Shown piece after piece: positions 1 to 11,536 of a stretch of 64,000 nucleotides of DNA. The stretch is from Lingula anatina (Eukaryota > Brachiopoda > Lingulata > Lingulida > Lingulidae): contig NW_019775518.1 in assembly GCF_001039355.2 (NCBI RefSeq), positions 246,947 to 310,946 on the forward strand, written 5' to 3'. How positions within the stretch are numbered: the stretch's first letter is position 1; every line of letters begins with the position of its first letter. The position numbers were made by a program, and so were the translations under genes. The notes under the pieces were generated by a model. The model saw only the letters and a list, made by a program, of their open reading frames with translations. It was not told the DNA's origin and searched no databases.

Positions 1-141
1 GCCCCTCTTGTGAGTGAAGAAGACACAAAGTTCATCACAGATAATTTCAAGGATCAGTTGTTTATAATGCATTATAACAACTCAACAAGACAAATGAAGC
101 TGTTTATATCCATGTGCCAATATACCAGGGTGAAGGTTTAA
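1..141 (+). CDS. Possible terminal exon of an upstream gene (partial)
   Basis: Frame 1 is open from the first base to a TAA at 139-141 (46 codons). The composition is protein-like (many D, E, K, F and N; no low complexity). An AATAAA at 801-806 could serve as its poly(A) signal. I do not recognise the product, and an open frame of this length can arise by chance. It may be the C-terminus of a plus-strand gene that begins outside the window. Confidence 0.2.
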   Translation, partial: APLVSEEDTKFITDNFKDQLFIMHYNNSTRQMKLFISMCQYTRVKV

Positions 142-1233
142 TTTGGTCCAAGCCCTGACATCACTGTAATTAAGATTTTGCCCAGTAACCCAGATAGAGA
201 CTGGGCAACTGATCTGTTTATTGGAATGTGTACGTGATCTATGCTTACGTATATATTTATGGATAGTGTAGCCTGAATGAAGTTGCCAGTGACTTGGTGT
301 TTGCACTACAGAAACCTGAGATAACTCCTCACCTGGTTTAAAGAGGAGGGTAAATGCTGTGTAAACACGACCAGGAGCCCAAACAACTGGTCACTGATAC
401 TGGTAACTTAAAACTGATCTCCTCAGCTCTGTTGGCAAGTTCATACCAGAGTCAACTTAAGCCATGTTAACCACGAAAAATTATACAAATAAGATTAATG
501 AAATAAATGAATGTTAAATGCATTCTGAAAGCATCTCAACAGTACCATTACAAAGAAAAGGTGTGTTCTATATTTATAATAATACTGTACATCCTATTAA
601 TTTCTTTACCACAAACCAATGAACAGCTGATCACCTGTTGTGAATGCGACTTATATAGTCAGATCCCAGGGTTTGGATTATAAACTGTGTATTGCTTTAA
701 ATTAAAAAAAAATATTATTCATTAGTTCAAGGGATTTTTTACAAGACTATAACCTGACATCATGTGCTCAGGTATGTTATCTCTACATTGTAATTTACAC
801 AATAAATATTTACATGTATTTCCCTCAGTTAATCCTAAGTTAGGTAAGTTGAAGCTAGCTTGTCAAGTTACACTGGCATTTCTATATATTGATACAGTCT
901 AATGATCATTGGTGTGGTAACATGGCACGATACTTACTGGAGACCCATTTATGCTTAAACTATGTGAAGCACAATATCTGAATATAATTTTGAAGTATGC
1001 TCAGGATGAAATGTCTACTATTGAATTTCAGATGTATACATGGATTTAGTTACTTAGGATTAAGGGAAATAATCCCCCTCTCTGCATCTCACTGTATATG
1101 GGTATTGTAAATAACCTCAATTTATGTAAGGTGATCATATTTCTTCTGACAGAAACCCAGGGGGTGGGTTGCTTATTGACTACTGCATCCACAGGTAGAA
1201 TGGGTATTGTGCACCCTGTTGATCATGACTTTC
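142..1233. other. Gene-free stretch
   Basis: AT-rich DNA with stops in all frames. Apart from the AATAAA at 801-806 I see no exon with flanking splice signals, no RNA gene and no clear repeat. Confidence 0.5.
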
Positions 1234-1460
1234 ACCCCATTTCCATAGATTTTTAGATCGGCCTATCCCTGTGGGGAGTCTCACTAGATTACTGTCAGCT
1301 TGGCCGGCTTAAGCGTCTGTCCTGCCTACTAAAAGCTGTAAGGGGGTAATTAACTATGGTGCCCGCTCGGCTGACTGCAATTTAGCGTGAACCCCCAGGT
1401 AGTTAGGTCGATCTAAAACTTAATCTTTAGATCGATCTAAATCTCTGGGAAAGCACCCTT
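1234..1460 (+). mobile_element. MITE family 1, copy 1
   Basis: A ~220-bp element with imperfect terminal inverted repeats ending in CATTTCCATAGA and TCTCTGGGAAAG, followed inward by AGATCGAT-like motifs. The same internal order (GGGGAGTCTCACTAGATTAC, then GTAATTAACT, then GTGAACCCCCAGG) recurs at 5241-5456 in inverted orientation and at 6811-7030 in direct orientation. It has no coding capacity and looks like a non-autonomous DNA transposon. The exact target duplication is not clear. Confidence 0.8.
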
Positions 1461-1623
1461 TGTCTCCGTGGTTCTAGGCGGAGGGTAATGACCCAACTTG
1501 CAGTATTAGTTACCATTTACAGTGGATGCTCAAAATGTTTTATTGGGAAAGCAGGGTATTTGTTTAAAATGTAGGGCTGTCCATAATTTAGGACCTCTGA
1601 CAATTATGGTTTATGGATTATGC

Positions 1624-1626
1624 TAT

Positions 1627-1660
<34 letters not shown>
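1624..1660. repeat. (TTTA)n microsatellite
   Basis: Uninterrupted TTTA repeat of about nine units. Confidence 0.95.
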
Positions 1661-1662
<2 letters not shown>

Positions 1663-1973
1663 TCTGTCTCCTGTTACAAGAATGTTGTCTGTTAATTTTC
1701 TGACATTTTGTAGTTTCCATGTAAGTATTATTTGTAGAAATTGTGCAGGATAACTATTACTCCTAATTTTTTTTTACTATACTTTACCTCATATTTTCTA
1801 CAACTATAGACGCTGAAATTTATTAAGGATTATTAAACATTCATTCATTTCAAAACATTTATTTATAGTCATTACTCTTATGTCAGATTTTTATTTCAAA
1901 AAGTATCTCTGTTTACATTTAGAAATAGTAGAAGAAGCCTACTTCATTTGCACACTGCCTAGTCCAAATTGAA

Positions 1974-2257
1974 AACCGCCAAATAAAAGTTCAACCCCAA
2001 GACATGAGAGAGCACGTGTGAATGTTTTTGTAGGAAGTTTATAAAAATGCACCAAATGCTGCCACAAAATTTGATTGGTTAAAATTACCCCGATTTGTAA
2101 CAGGGCCTCTCATTGGCTGGTTGGGGGTAGACAATTTCAGGTAATGAATGCAGCATTGTGAGTAATGCTTGGGCAGCGTTTACTGCACAAATAAATAGGT
2201 GTTAAACAAACAAGGCCAAGAATTTCAAGATTTGGCGGGTCGACAGGGACTGGACAG
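1974..2257 (+). promoter_or_regulatory. Candidate promoter of the LEM-domain gene
   Basis: Two E2F-like sites in opposite orientation (AACCGCCAAA at 1974 and TTTGGCGGGT at 2231) flank two inverted CCAAT boxes (ATTGG at 2074 and 2112). A good splice donor (CAG|GTCAGT) follows at 2258, so a non-coding first exon may end at 2257. CCAAT plus E2F is the usual arrangement of cell-cycle promoters. The assignment to the downstream gene is inferred from position. Confidence 0.4.
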
Positions 2258-2691
2258 GTCAGTTTGTGTTGATAGTGGACTGTACTGTACTTATGAAAAG
2301 GTTCATCTTGTTGCTTTCACTTGTGCTGACGTGAGTCAGACTTTGTTAGATGTCGTGGGCTAAACACCACTGCACTTCCAAGTTCTAAGTACTAAATTAC
2401 TCAAGTGAGGTTAAAATAGGATTTGTCTTCCGTTTTGGTACAATGCTGAAGCTTTAAGAACACTTTGTCATCCACTTGAGATCTGATAGTACATGCATTT
2501 ATACTAATACTTTCTGAACTGTTCTGAAAAAAAAAAATGGAAGTCGGATTTTTTTTAACTTGAAGACTTGAATTGCTGAAGTAGATTTACAGATATTATC
2601 TGAATGTCACTACAGAAGTGCTACTTCTATTTTAAATTTAGGAAATGTGGTACAAAAAGACATTCTCGATAATATTTTGAGACTCTCCCTC

Positions 2692-2724
2692 GTGTGTGTG
2701 TGTGTGTGTGGGGGGGGGGGGGGG
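2692..2724. repeat. (GT)n followed by a G tract
   Basis: A GT dinucleotide run passes directly into about 15 G residues, in the 5' flank or first intron of the LEM-domain gene. Confidence 0.95.
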
Positions 2725-2806
2725 ATCTAACTTCAGTTGGAAAAATGTACCTGTATTTTTTTCACATTGATGGACATTGTAAAATAAAGTAATTTTTATT
2801 CATGTT

Positions 2807-4651
2807 ATGAATTTCCAGAAATCTCCCAGGAAGAACTTGGACAGTCCGCGCAAAAGCAAAGGCACACCCAGAAAGAAGGTCAAGGAACCAGAGCCAGCCA
2901 CCCCAGAGAAAATGGACATCAGCAGCCTTTCGGATGAGGAACTTATGGAGAAGTTGAAAGAGCTTGGGTACTCACCAGGACCAATTGTTGGTAAGGTTTT
3001 TTTTTTAAATGACAGAAACAAGAATTAGTTTCACAAAGATTCAAGTTTTTATGTCATAATGAAGTAAGTAAATGTGATGTTTTTCCATGACATATTTTGC
3101 ATCAGGAAAAAATTGGGCCCCTAAAAGTAATTTTTTAATGGTTGATAGATCTCTCTAGAGATTTAGAGATAAATAGTTACTGTAAAAACTGAAAAGTAGA
3201 TATTTGACTGACTTGAAATAAATGCTAATGTAACTATTGAAAAGTAAAAAATAAACAATATATAAAATCATAAAAGACAAATTATTGTGTGTAAGCAAAC
3301 TTTTTTGTAAGAGGTTTTACGTTCTAGATAAATTGATCTAATTCCCTATCATTTCCAGAGAGCACCAGAGCTGTATATGAAAGAAAACTACAGAATCTGC
3401 TTGAATTTGGTCCTGCAGGGGAAAGAGTAGGGAACGGGGAGGACCAATTCAGTGCTGATAGCTCACAAGGTAAGGGACAGACCTGTGTGTTGTATATATT
3501 TTGTACATTAACCTGAGAGCAAATATACAAAAAACATTGGAGCATTAATCTAAAGAGACTAGCTGGAGAAATTTTCTTAAAGTTGTTCAGTCGGGAATTT
3601 TTTTTTTTTTCGATCTAAATATAAAATCGGATTTTGTAGTGACTGTTTCTAAGGGGCCCCTTTTCTCCAGAATCATCTTTGGATGGTTTACTTGTCAGTA
3701 GGCACATAATTATTTCATCATTAATTATATTTGTAGAGGAAGATACTGAAGAAGAACCAGAACCAATAAGGTGAGATTTTTATGCTTAGTAGGAGTCATA
3801 TTTCTGTGATATTTGTTGGTGTTTATTTTTGCTATTATATTCACATATTTGAAAGAACACTCATATAAAAAGTTTGATCTGACTTTCGCAGATATTTTAT
3901 AGCAGCTTAACAAGGAGATGAGTGCATTAACAAAGTGATATTGGAATTACAGGACGAGGTCAGATGATGTACGTAGAAGGGCAAAACAAAGCACAGACTC
4001 CCCGGCCAAAGCACGGCCACCCTCGCCACGGAAGAGAGTGAGGGACACAGGCTACAGGTATGGTCTCTGTAACACTACATGCACCATCAGTGAAGTAGTT
4101 CCATTAACCAGTTGGTATTGGGTTGTACCTGTGGTTGAACAGTAAGGGTTAACAGCACTCTTGCCAAGGCCTTGGTCAGCAGTATGATAAAGATATGGAG
4201 TTCATAAGCTAGGTTTTACAGCCCTTGCTCACAGGTCAAATCTTTTAAAAGTTGATCAAATTACCACGTGCTGTGAAAACTGCTAGGTGAATAATGAGCA
4301 TTTCTAGCTGAGTGTTTCATCTCCCCCACACACCCCTTAAAACAATTATATGAAATTGCAACATTTTTCTTTAGATAGGAAAAAATAATGAATGCCTGCA
4401 CTGAAGAGATTATTATTGTTCATGTTATAGTCTGTAAATCTTTTTATCACCATTTCAGGTCAGCACCAGCTCCAGCCGCTGATGTGGCTCCTCCTGCCAC
4501 CTCTGGTGCTGCCCCCACACAGAAGAAACGCAGCCTGTCTCTGGTGGTGCAGGTCCTGATTTTCGTGGTCATTGCTGTTTTCGTCTTCCTGGTACTGCAG
4601 AATATGGAGCCGGCTGGGAAATCTAAAGTTCCCAAGATTAAGAGTTCATAA
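2807..4651 (+). CDS. LEM-domain inner nuclear membrane protein, LAP2/emerin-like
   Basis: Exons 2807-2990, 3359-3469, 3737-3770, 3953-4057 and 4459-4651 join in phase (627 nt, 208 aa). Residues ~37-78 form a LEM domain (SLSDEELMEKLKELGY, GPIV, STRAVYERKL), the fold that binds BAF at the nuclear envelope. A basic SPRK-rich stretch precedes it. An acidic run and a basic, Ser/Pro-rich linker follow, then one hydrophobic segment (~172-191, LIFVVIAVFVFLVL) and a short basic tail. This is the tail-anchored layout of LAP2-beta and emerin, and the membrane segment reads most like LAP2. The protein is much shorter than LAP2-beta, and I found no N-terminal LEM-like domain. The start is uncertain: ATTTCCAG at 2811-2818 looks like a splice acceptor, so the coding exon may begin at 2819 with translation from ATG 2911 (in AAAATGG context) or from an unseen upstream exon. 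Confidence 0.85.
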
Positions 4652-4832
4652 GAATCTGTATGAAGATGTTGGAGACTGAAGTGAAGTAAATGCCATAAAG
4701 ATAATATCTTTGCATTGGGCTTTCTCAAAGACTGTAGTAACATTTGACATCTCTGTGTGTTCTTAATGAGCAAAGCCTTACTGATCAAATGAATGGTTTT
4801 TAGTGCCATTGGGCATAGGTTGAGATCTTATA

Positions 4833-5040
4833 CCCCCTTTACACTGGACGGCGTCCTTTCTGTGACCATGAAATTTGGCATCGTTGTGGTCTTAATAAGG
4901 AGGCATGAGCATTGATTTGGTATCAGAATGAATGCTTAATGATCGGCCAGTTGTCGGCAGGTAAAGTATTATAATTCTTTAACTCTCAAATGGGGCCGAA
5001 CTGCTGGATGCAGAAGGGACGCCGTCCAGTGTAAAGGGGG
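4833..5040. mobile_element. 208-bp MITE with 24-bp perfect terminal inverted repeats
   Basis: The left end at 4833-4856 starts CCCCCTTTACACTGGACG. The right end at 5017-5040 is its exact reverse complement over 24 bases. There is no open frame. The outer 13 bases closely resemble the ends of the large foldback element at 36073-36887 (CCCCCTTCACACT), which suggests one transposon superfamily. Confidence 0.9.
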
Positions 5041-5240
5041 CTTTACAGTCACAATGCCTTGCAGTGGTAGTAGTTTGTGGTACACAGGTACGCAAGGATT
5101 CCATCAGAGTTGAGGAAATAGAGCTGATTGGATGCCAACAAAATCCTGAGATAAGAGGGCTTATATGATTGAACTGAAATGTGACAGCCAGGGACTACTA
5201 TCACTGTAAAGATTTATGACGAGATCTTCAAACCTGTGTA

Positions 5241-5456
5241 AGACCCTATTCCCAGAGATTAGATTGATCCAACTAGATCGACCTAACTCCCTGGGGGTTC
5301 ACGCTAAATAGCTGTCAGCTGAGCGGGCATGAAAGTTAATTACCTCCATACAGCTTGTAGTAGGCGGGACGGACATTTAAGCCGGATTATCTGACAGTAA
5401 TCTAGTGAGACTCCCCAAGGGGATAGATCAATCTAAAATCTATGGGAATGCGCCCT
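5241..5456 (-). mobile_element. MITE family 1, copy 2 (inverted)
   Basis: The termini are AGACCCTATTCCCAGAG and CTATGGGAATGCGCCCT. The interior is the reverse complement of the copies at 1234 and 6811. Non-coding. Confidence 0.85.
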
Positions 5457-5880
5457 AAGTGTCTATGTACGTTTAACATAGATGCTGTATGAGATTGAAC
5501 ATCTATATAAATGTAATCATTATTATAATTATTGATATCATTATTAATTCCATGCAGTTTTTGGTTCAGCAGCAGACTATTGTTTACGTTAAGAAAACTG
5601 GAGTTATAGTATTTTCATTTCTATCACTAGTTTATACATTTTGTGAAAAGATTTTACACTTTTCAAATGAAGCAGGATGGAATGTTTTGTTTAGAAATAA
5701 TCATTTTTTAAAAAATTTAGTGGTGTTAAAATTCTAACTCACTAACAAGGAACATTTTTATGTCATCAAAAGTTAAACTACCTTGTTACTTAAACTTCTT
5801 TTGAAAGAAATTTCATATCAAACAGTCACATGAAAGATTGCCAATATTATTAAGGACTATTTTTGTATTACTTGAACATT

Positions 5881-5910
5881 AATAAACAAGTAGAAAGTTT
5901 AAGTTTTATT
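5881..5910. terminator. Facing poly(A) signals of two convergent genes
   Basis: AATAAA on the plus strand (5881-5886, LEM-domain gene) and AATAAA on the minus strand (5910-5905, RENBP) face each other within 30 bp. If both are used, the two mRNAs overlap at their 3' ends. Other AATAAA motifs exist nearby. Confidence 0.4.
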
Positions 5911-6367
5911 TGTTGTAAATTATTTTTATGATGTACTGTCCAAAAAACCTTGAATTGCATCAAATGTATAATGATAGAAGTTCTTTGACAATACATTTTA
6001 TGAAAATGTCAGAATGACTTCCATTCAGAAGCACTTGAAAAATAGTCACGAAGTCGATCACCAGGTGTATTTTAAATAATCAAATTTTCAATTTGAGTTA
6101 ATAAATTAGGTCTTAAACAACTGCAGTAATCTATTTTCAAACATTATCACAGGATTTTGCATTGAATGAAGTCCTAAAATTAATATATGCAATATGCTTG
6201 AAACCAGAATTACAATTTGAAAGTAACTTCCTGATAAACTTGTCTTTGGTTCTTTTCATCTTACAAAGAAGACATTGGAAATTATTCATGAATAACAGTG
6301 TCAGTGACATGCCTCAATCACTTGGAAGTTGTGCAGCTATTTTGTCTGAAATTTCCAGGATGTAATC

Positions 6368-9133
6368 TTACGTCAGGGTGGCGCGGATCTTTGTTAACAT
6401 CTGCTCGCACATCATCAGACATCTTGGCACGTGAAAACATCCTGGAAAACGTAAACGCGCCATGAGATCATTACCTCCATAAATACTAATGACATTAAGG
6501 TATATCAAAATGAGCATTCTGATTCACCTGTTTCAATTTAAAACTAAGATAAAGATAGAATTATATTTGAGTCTCGCACTAGGGCTTAAGTTTATAAGGG
6601 AGGGAAAACATCAGGAAGAAACCATCAAATGAACTAAATATCAAATAATTAAAAGAAAATTAAGAATGTTTGAAAAAGTTCATTTGACAGCCAATCACAT
6701 GATTTATGATTGTAATTCATGAAAATATTATAAAACTTTTTTTTTTTTTTTTTTTATCAGGCATGAGAACTTGGTTTCAAATTGGTAGACTGAAGTGTAC
6801 AGAGAGTCTAAGGGCGTATTCCCAGAGCTTTTAGATCGATCTATCCCCGCGGGGAGTCTTACTAGATTACTGTCCGAAAATCCGGCTTAAATGTCCGCCC
6901 TCCAACTACAAGCTGTAAGGTGGTAATTAACTTTCATGTCTGCTTGGCTAACAGCTATTTAGGGTGAACCCCCAGGGAGTTCCGTAGGTTGATCTAGTTT
7001 GGATCGATATAATCTCTGGGAATGGGGTCTAAAGTTCACATACAGCTGTGACATATTCCACCACATCACACACCTTTAAAGGGGCCTCCCTTGAAGTCCA
7101 TGTTAACTTGGCCCTCTTGGTTCAGGTATCCATACCACTCTCCCTTCTCCACATCTGAAAACTGAAATAAGAAAAAAAGGATTTAATTTCATAATTACAT
7201 GTATGAATATCTAATGATGTCATTGTAGAAACACATGAAGAAATTAGTCTTTATACAATGCATTTTAAAAGCTTAACTGAAGACTGCTCTATTGATCACA
7301 CTGATCATTAACGTAAAAAAAAAAAAAACAGTTTACATGTTTCATGCTGTAGTCATAAACTTGAGCAAATTTCTCAAGATAAGCCTGGTCCTGGGTTTGG
7401 TCATACGCCATAAGAAATGCAATCATAGCCTCGTTATGAGGCCACCACAGCTTCATGTTCCACTCAAGCTGGGTGGGCGAGAGTCCATCTACATCCAGGA
7501 AGTAGAACAGGCCCTCGTGTTCCATGTCCCAACCTGTGTTGAAGGGGTTTATGATGAACTTCTCGATGGCTGTCTCCTGCAATTTTCTGTCCTCCTTTTT
7601 AATGGCATATTGAAGCAGAAACCACCCACATTCAATGGCATGGCCTAAAAGGGAAATATGAATCAATTTACAAAAAAACATCTCCCCTTTTTGACACTGG
7701 CAATAGCAATATTAAAAACCTTCTAACAGTATTAATTCATCTTCCTCAGCTTCACTTTTTCTTTTCAAACTCTCCCTATAAACCATCAACTCTGACATCA
7801 CTAAGATGAAATTATCAAACAATCAAGTTTTATCTGCTTTGTCTTCACCTACCAGGGTTCATTAACCTTCCTTGGCTGCCTGGCATTTCTGTTCCTTCTG
7901 GTGACACGTTCTCCAGTATTACTGAGCCTTCTCTCTGAAATATGATGAATAGAAGTGGCTGGTATACAAAGACTGACGAATCAAGGAATTCAAGCCATTT
8001 TTGTATAGTGTGTGTGTGTGTGGGAGTGTATGTGTAAGTGTGTGTGTGTGAGACTGCATGTTCATGAATGTGATTGATACTGCTACTTGATGAAACCTGA
8101 AACCTTTTTTTGTTTGTTTGTGAAAAAATGCAGAAATCCATAGATTCTACTCTATTTTCCTTGGATGAATAAACCATCTTATTAATCCAAGTCATCTCCC
8201 AATAATTACATATATAAGTTCATCAATTCATCAGCTATTAGTCACTTTTAATTTAAATTCAGATTTTCAAATAGAATACCCCCCTCCCCTTTAAAGATCA
8301 CATGTAAATGATCTTTATAAACAGTAATGCATACATGTAGTGTCCTTGGCAGTACATTGCTTTTATACCTGCACATGAAAAAGCACTTGCTGCACACACC
8401 ACTTCTCTAGTTCCTCATATGCTGTGTTAAGAGACTCATCTCCACTGGTCAGTTCATGAATTAAGCCCAGCAGTATCATGGGTACTGCCAAGCTATTGGT
8501 TGGTTTGACGCCAGCCAATTTTGTGATTCCAATTTCAGAATCATCAACTCTCACCCAGTGAATGATCTTGGTCATCACAGACAGTGCTTCTTGCTGCAGT
8601 GAAAAAGAATTAATTGGTGAGCATACTAACATTTGCCAAAAAAGCCTTTTTTGGATTAAAATTCCCAACTTGAAAAGTGCATGTTCACATTTTATTGATG
8701 CTTATATGTTAAACTTGTATCTACCGGGTATAGTGAACATGCTGTGTTTCTCAGCAATGCACTAAAACTGAAAATATGTCTTGATTCAGTTTAGCAATAA
8801 ACAATATGCATTCAAAATCATTATAACACCAGTATTTTCTATTGCATACTTGCACATCTGTTGAACATGTGTTGAATATTTCATAAGTGTAAAAAGATAT
8901 GAGAAAATAAACTACCAGTATCCATAGCTCTGCTGACTTAGTACCGATACCTTGTATTTTTCCTGCTTGGTTGCCTTGGCAACCTCCAACATTCCCATCA
9001 CATAGAAACACTCAGTGAAGATAGTCCTCTGCTGTTTGATTGGTTTTCCATCTCGAGTGGTCACAAAATAACATCTGCCAGTGGTCTGTTCCTTTATGTG
9101 CTTGATCATGAAATCTGCACCTGTGAAGAAAAG

Positions 9134-9205
<72 letters not shown>

Positions 9206-10768
9206 GTTTGAAAATTAAAGAAGTAAATATAAAAAAAAACAGCAAATGTTATGAGTCTTTATATCTTTTTTAAAATGTAATAATCAAAGAAAAACAGAGT
9301 CATAACAATGACCAAATCTTAAAACAAATAATAGAAGGAATCTCAATACTGGAATCCTGTCAAATATTTTTTCAATGAAAATATGCAGAAATGGGTGGAC
9401 TGTGCACAACAGTAAAAATAAACCACTGATGATGTTTGTCTTTACCTTTCACAGCAGCCCTGAGAAGTTCTGGCCTATGGAACCTCTCCACTTCATTATA
9501 CAATTTAGCATACGTCCAGACCTGAAGTTTGAGAAAGACTATTATAATAAAAACAGATTGTGTTGATGTGGTGTTAATGACATGCAAGTTGAATGATATA
9601 ATTTTTCATCTATTTATGGAGAAACTATAAAAGTTTTATTTTCATAATAACAGGATCAAGCATGTATGTGCATTAAATATTGAAATACCATGATTTTCAT
9701 TTTTTTAAAACTGAATCTATGGTTTATCATCTGTTCATTTACCTGTCTCCCTTGCAGCCAGCCATATTTTAGGTCATCATAAATCTTCCCATCCTTCCCC
9801 AGACAAGCAAAGAATCCACTAAAATTACAAATACAACACAAGATACTTTAGTATCCACATTGTAGAAGGCTAAAATAGTGCAATATCGAAGTCGAGAATT
9901 TCTGCATATGGTAACTTTCATATTACATAATATATATGTAACATCTCAAATCATTAAATGGCAAAACAATGATTCTGAAAAAAAAAACAAAAAATTAAAT
10001 TCTCATGACAAGTACTATATCAACTTAACTTATACTTTACTTCTTGGTGAATAAAAGTAACATTAATCACTATATTAATTCTTTCAATATTCATGTCATA
10101 TTGTTGCAATTCTTTACAAAATTTTGCAATACTATTTGAAGTAATAATATTAATGTTCTTAACAAAATGTTTGCAATTTTTTTCAAGAAAATGCACAATC
10201 ATCCAACTTATGCCAAGCAAATCTTGATTATCACATCATCTTTATCCAATTTCAAATCTAATTTTAAGGAAGATTTCACTTACTAGTAGCATTAGGCTCT
10301 ACTTCAAGACTGGAGTAAGAAAAATTATGTATTATGCAATGTCCTATTATAACCATTTATTTTGTCTTAAATAGTTCCCCAGTAATTATTTCACAGATTT
10401 TTCACTAATAAAAAAATATCAGCAAGTTCCTTATTAAACTTCAAATTTGAACCCCCCCCCAAAAAAAAAAAGATTTTTCAAATAATTATTATACATTGAA
10501 TTTCAATGAAATAATGTGATCAACTAAAGTCTAATTATTACATGTATTGCACTATTTAAATTCTCTAAGTGGACAAAAATATTATCTATACAACATGTAC
10601 TAGTAATATTAATTGTGTCAACATTTTTACAAACCCGAATTCTTCATCATGAGAATGCTTAAGCCAGAAGTCTACGCAACGATCCAAGTCTGCAGATATC
10701 CTTTCCAGAAACTCTGGGATTCTCATTTCCTCTATACTAAATGGAACACTCATCTTTCTTTTAAACAT
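6368..10768 (-). CDS. RENBP: N-acylglucosamine 2-epimerase (renin-binding protein)
   Basis: Nine coding exons on the minus strand: 10768-10635, 9818-9743, 9521-9446, 9120-8951, 8593-8369, 7934-7853, 7644-7337, 7161-7074 and 6441-6368. They join in phase (1233 nt, 410 aa; the vertebrate protein is about the same length). The enzyme interconverts N-acetylglucosamine and N-acetylmannosamine in the cytosol, the entry to sialic acid metabolism, with an (alpha/alpha)6-barrel fold. Family signatures seen: [80 protein letters not shown] and GCFHVPRC. The His of GHAIECGW (~256) and of GCFHVPR (~390) correspond to the two conserved catalytic histidines. The last exon is only 24 codons and lies beyond an intron that contains a MITE. 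Translation probably starts at 10768; an acceptor just upstream (exon border 10777) implies a separate 5' UTR exon. ATG 10753 is an alternative start. Confidence 0.95.
6811..7030 (+). mobile_element. MITE family 1, copy 3, in the last RENBP intron
   Basis: The terminal inverted repeats are AGGGCGTATTCCCAGAG and CTCTGGGAATGGGGTCT, with AGATCGAT-type subterminal motifs. It is the same family as 1234-1460 and 5241-5456. It sits 44 bp beyond the donor of RENBP exon 8 (exon border 7074). Confidence 0.9.
9134..9204. repeat. (ATA)n microsatellite in a RENBP intron
   Basis: About 23 uninterrupted trinucleotide units directly upstream of a RENBP splice acceptor on the minus strand. There they read as a TTA pyrimidine-rich tract ending about 14 nt from the exon. 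Confidence 0.95.
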
Positions 10769-10777
10769 CTGTGGTTT

Positions 10778-11536
10778 CTGAAAACAATGCAATATTACAG
10801 GACCCCCATATACTTGTAGTATCTATATTTACTAAGTGTATACACAGTGCACATAAAGGTATACGTATGCCTAACCATATATAAAGACATTGCATGCATG
10901 TAATTATGACTTTGCTTGACTAAATTTAACTAAATATTGACATATTCTGCTACACGAACAGAATACGTAAATTTTCACTTGATAATTTATTCCAGTAATT
11001 AAGGCCAATTCAATATTAGTAATACGGACATTTTGTACGTCATGGTGAAATCAAAGTTTTCAATAATAGGTCACTGTACGTTTTCTACCACCATCCTGCA
11101 TTGTGTGTTTTTATTTTAGGTAACAAACATGTAATCACAATCTTCACATGCCGTCCATACTTACAGAAATGTAAGTCAGATATATACCTAAGATATATGC
11201 TTGTTCATGCGTGTTGTCAAGACCAAGAACAGGTATATGCTCTAAAATAGTTCAAAGCTACTTAACATGCTTAACAACAGATGGGTGCCGCCATTTTGAC
11301 TTTCGTTTTCTAGTCACATGATCTGATAAAGGTCAACCTTCGCCAAACAACTACTTCCTGGACTTAATGCAGCTTTAATTTCAGATAAATGGTACCCTAA
11401 TCAAACACATGAGCGATTTTTATGTAAAAGTCTGACCAAAAGCTTCTACAGAGTCCATTATTTATGCGACATACTTTCAACACTAATCGAGATGTTACGA
11501 GATAACACGTGAGTTGCGACGCCCCCCTCATCAAAA
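10778..11536. promoter_or_regulatory. Shared head-to-head promoter region of RENBP and PXK
   Basis: RENBP reads left and PXK reads right from this ~760-bp interval. A YY1-type motif, read on the minus strand as AAAATGGCGGC (GCCGCCATTTTG at 11287-11298), lies in it. YY1 sites of this orientation usually sit just downstream of a start site, which suits a minus-strand RENBP start near 11300-11340. No TATA box is evident near either gene. The exact transcription starts cannot be read from sequence. Confidence 0.4.

Larger units (their letters stand above)
4652..5886 (+). other. Probable 3' UTR of the LEM-domain gene
   Basis: No further coding exon is seen. Two MITEs (4833-5040 and 5241-5456) lie inside. 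The first strong AATAAA in a T-rich context is at 5881-5886, so the transcript may end shortly after. Confidence 0.4.

Noticed and set aside
2293-2331. Short signal-peptide-like frame before the LEM gene (MKRFILLLSLVLT)
   Set aside because: The donor after it leaves a phase that does not fit the exon at 2819, and a signal peptide would not suit a tail-anchored nuclear membrane protein.
4447-4809. 120-codon minus-strand frame
   Set aside because: It lies antisense to the last exon of the LEM-domain gene and only mirrors its GC-rich coding bias; no family features.
7292-7648. 118-codon plus-strand frame
   Set aside because: It is a shadow of RENBP exon 7, whose protein on the minus strand matches the family throughout.
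9012-9245. Minus-strand frame with a long leucine run
   Set aside because: The leucines are the (ATA)n microsatellite read on the other strand; the real exon is 9120-8951.
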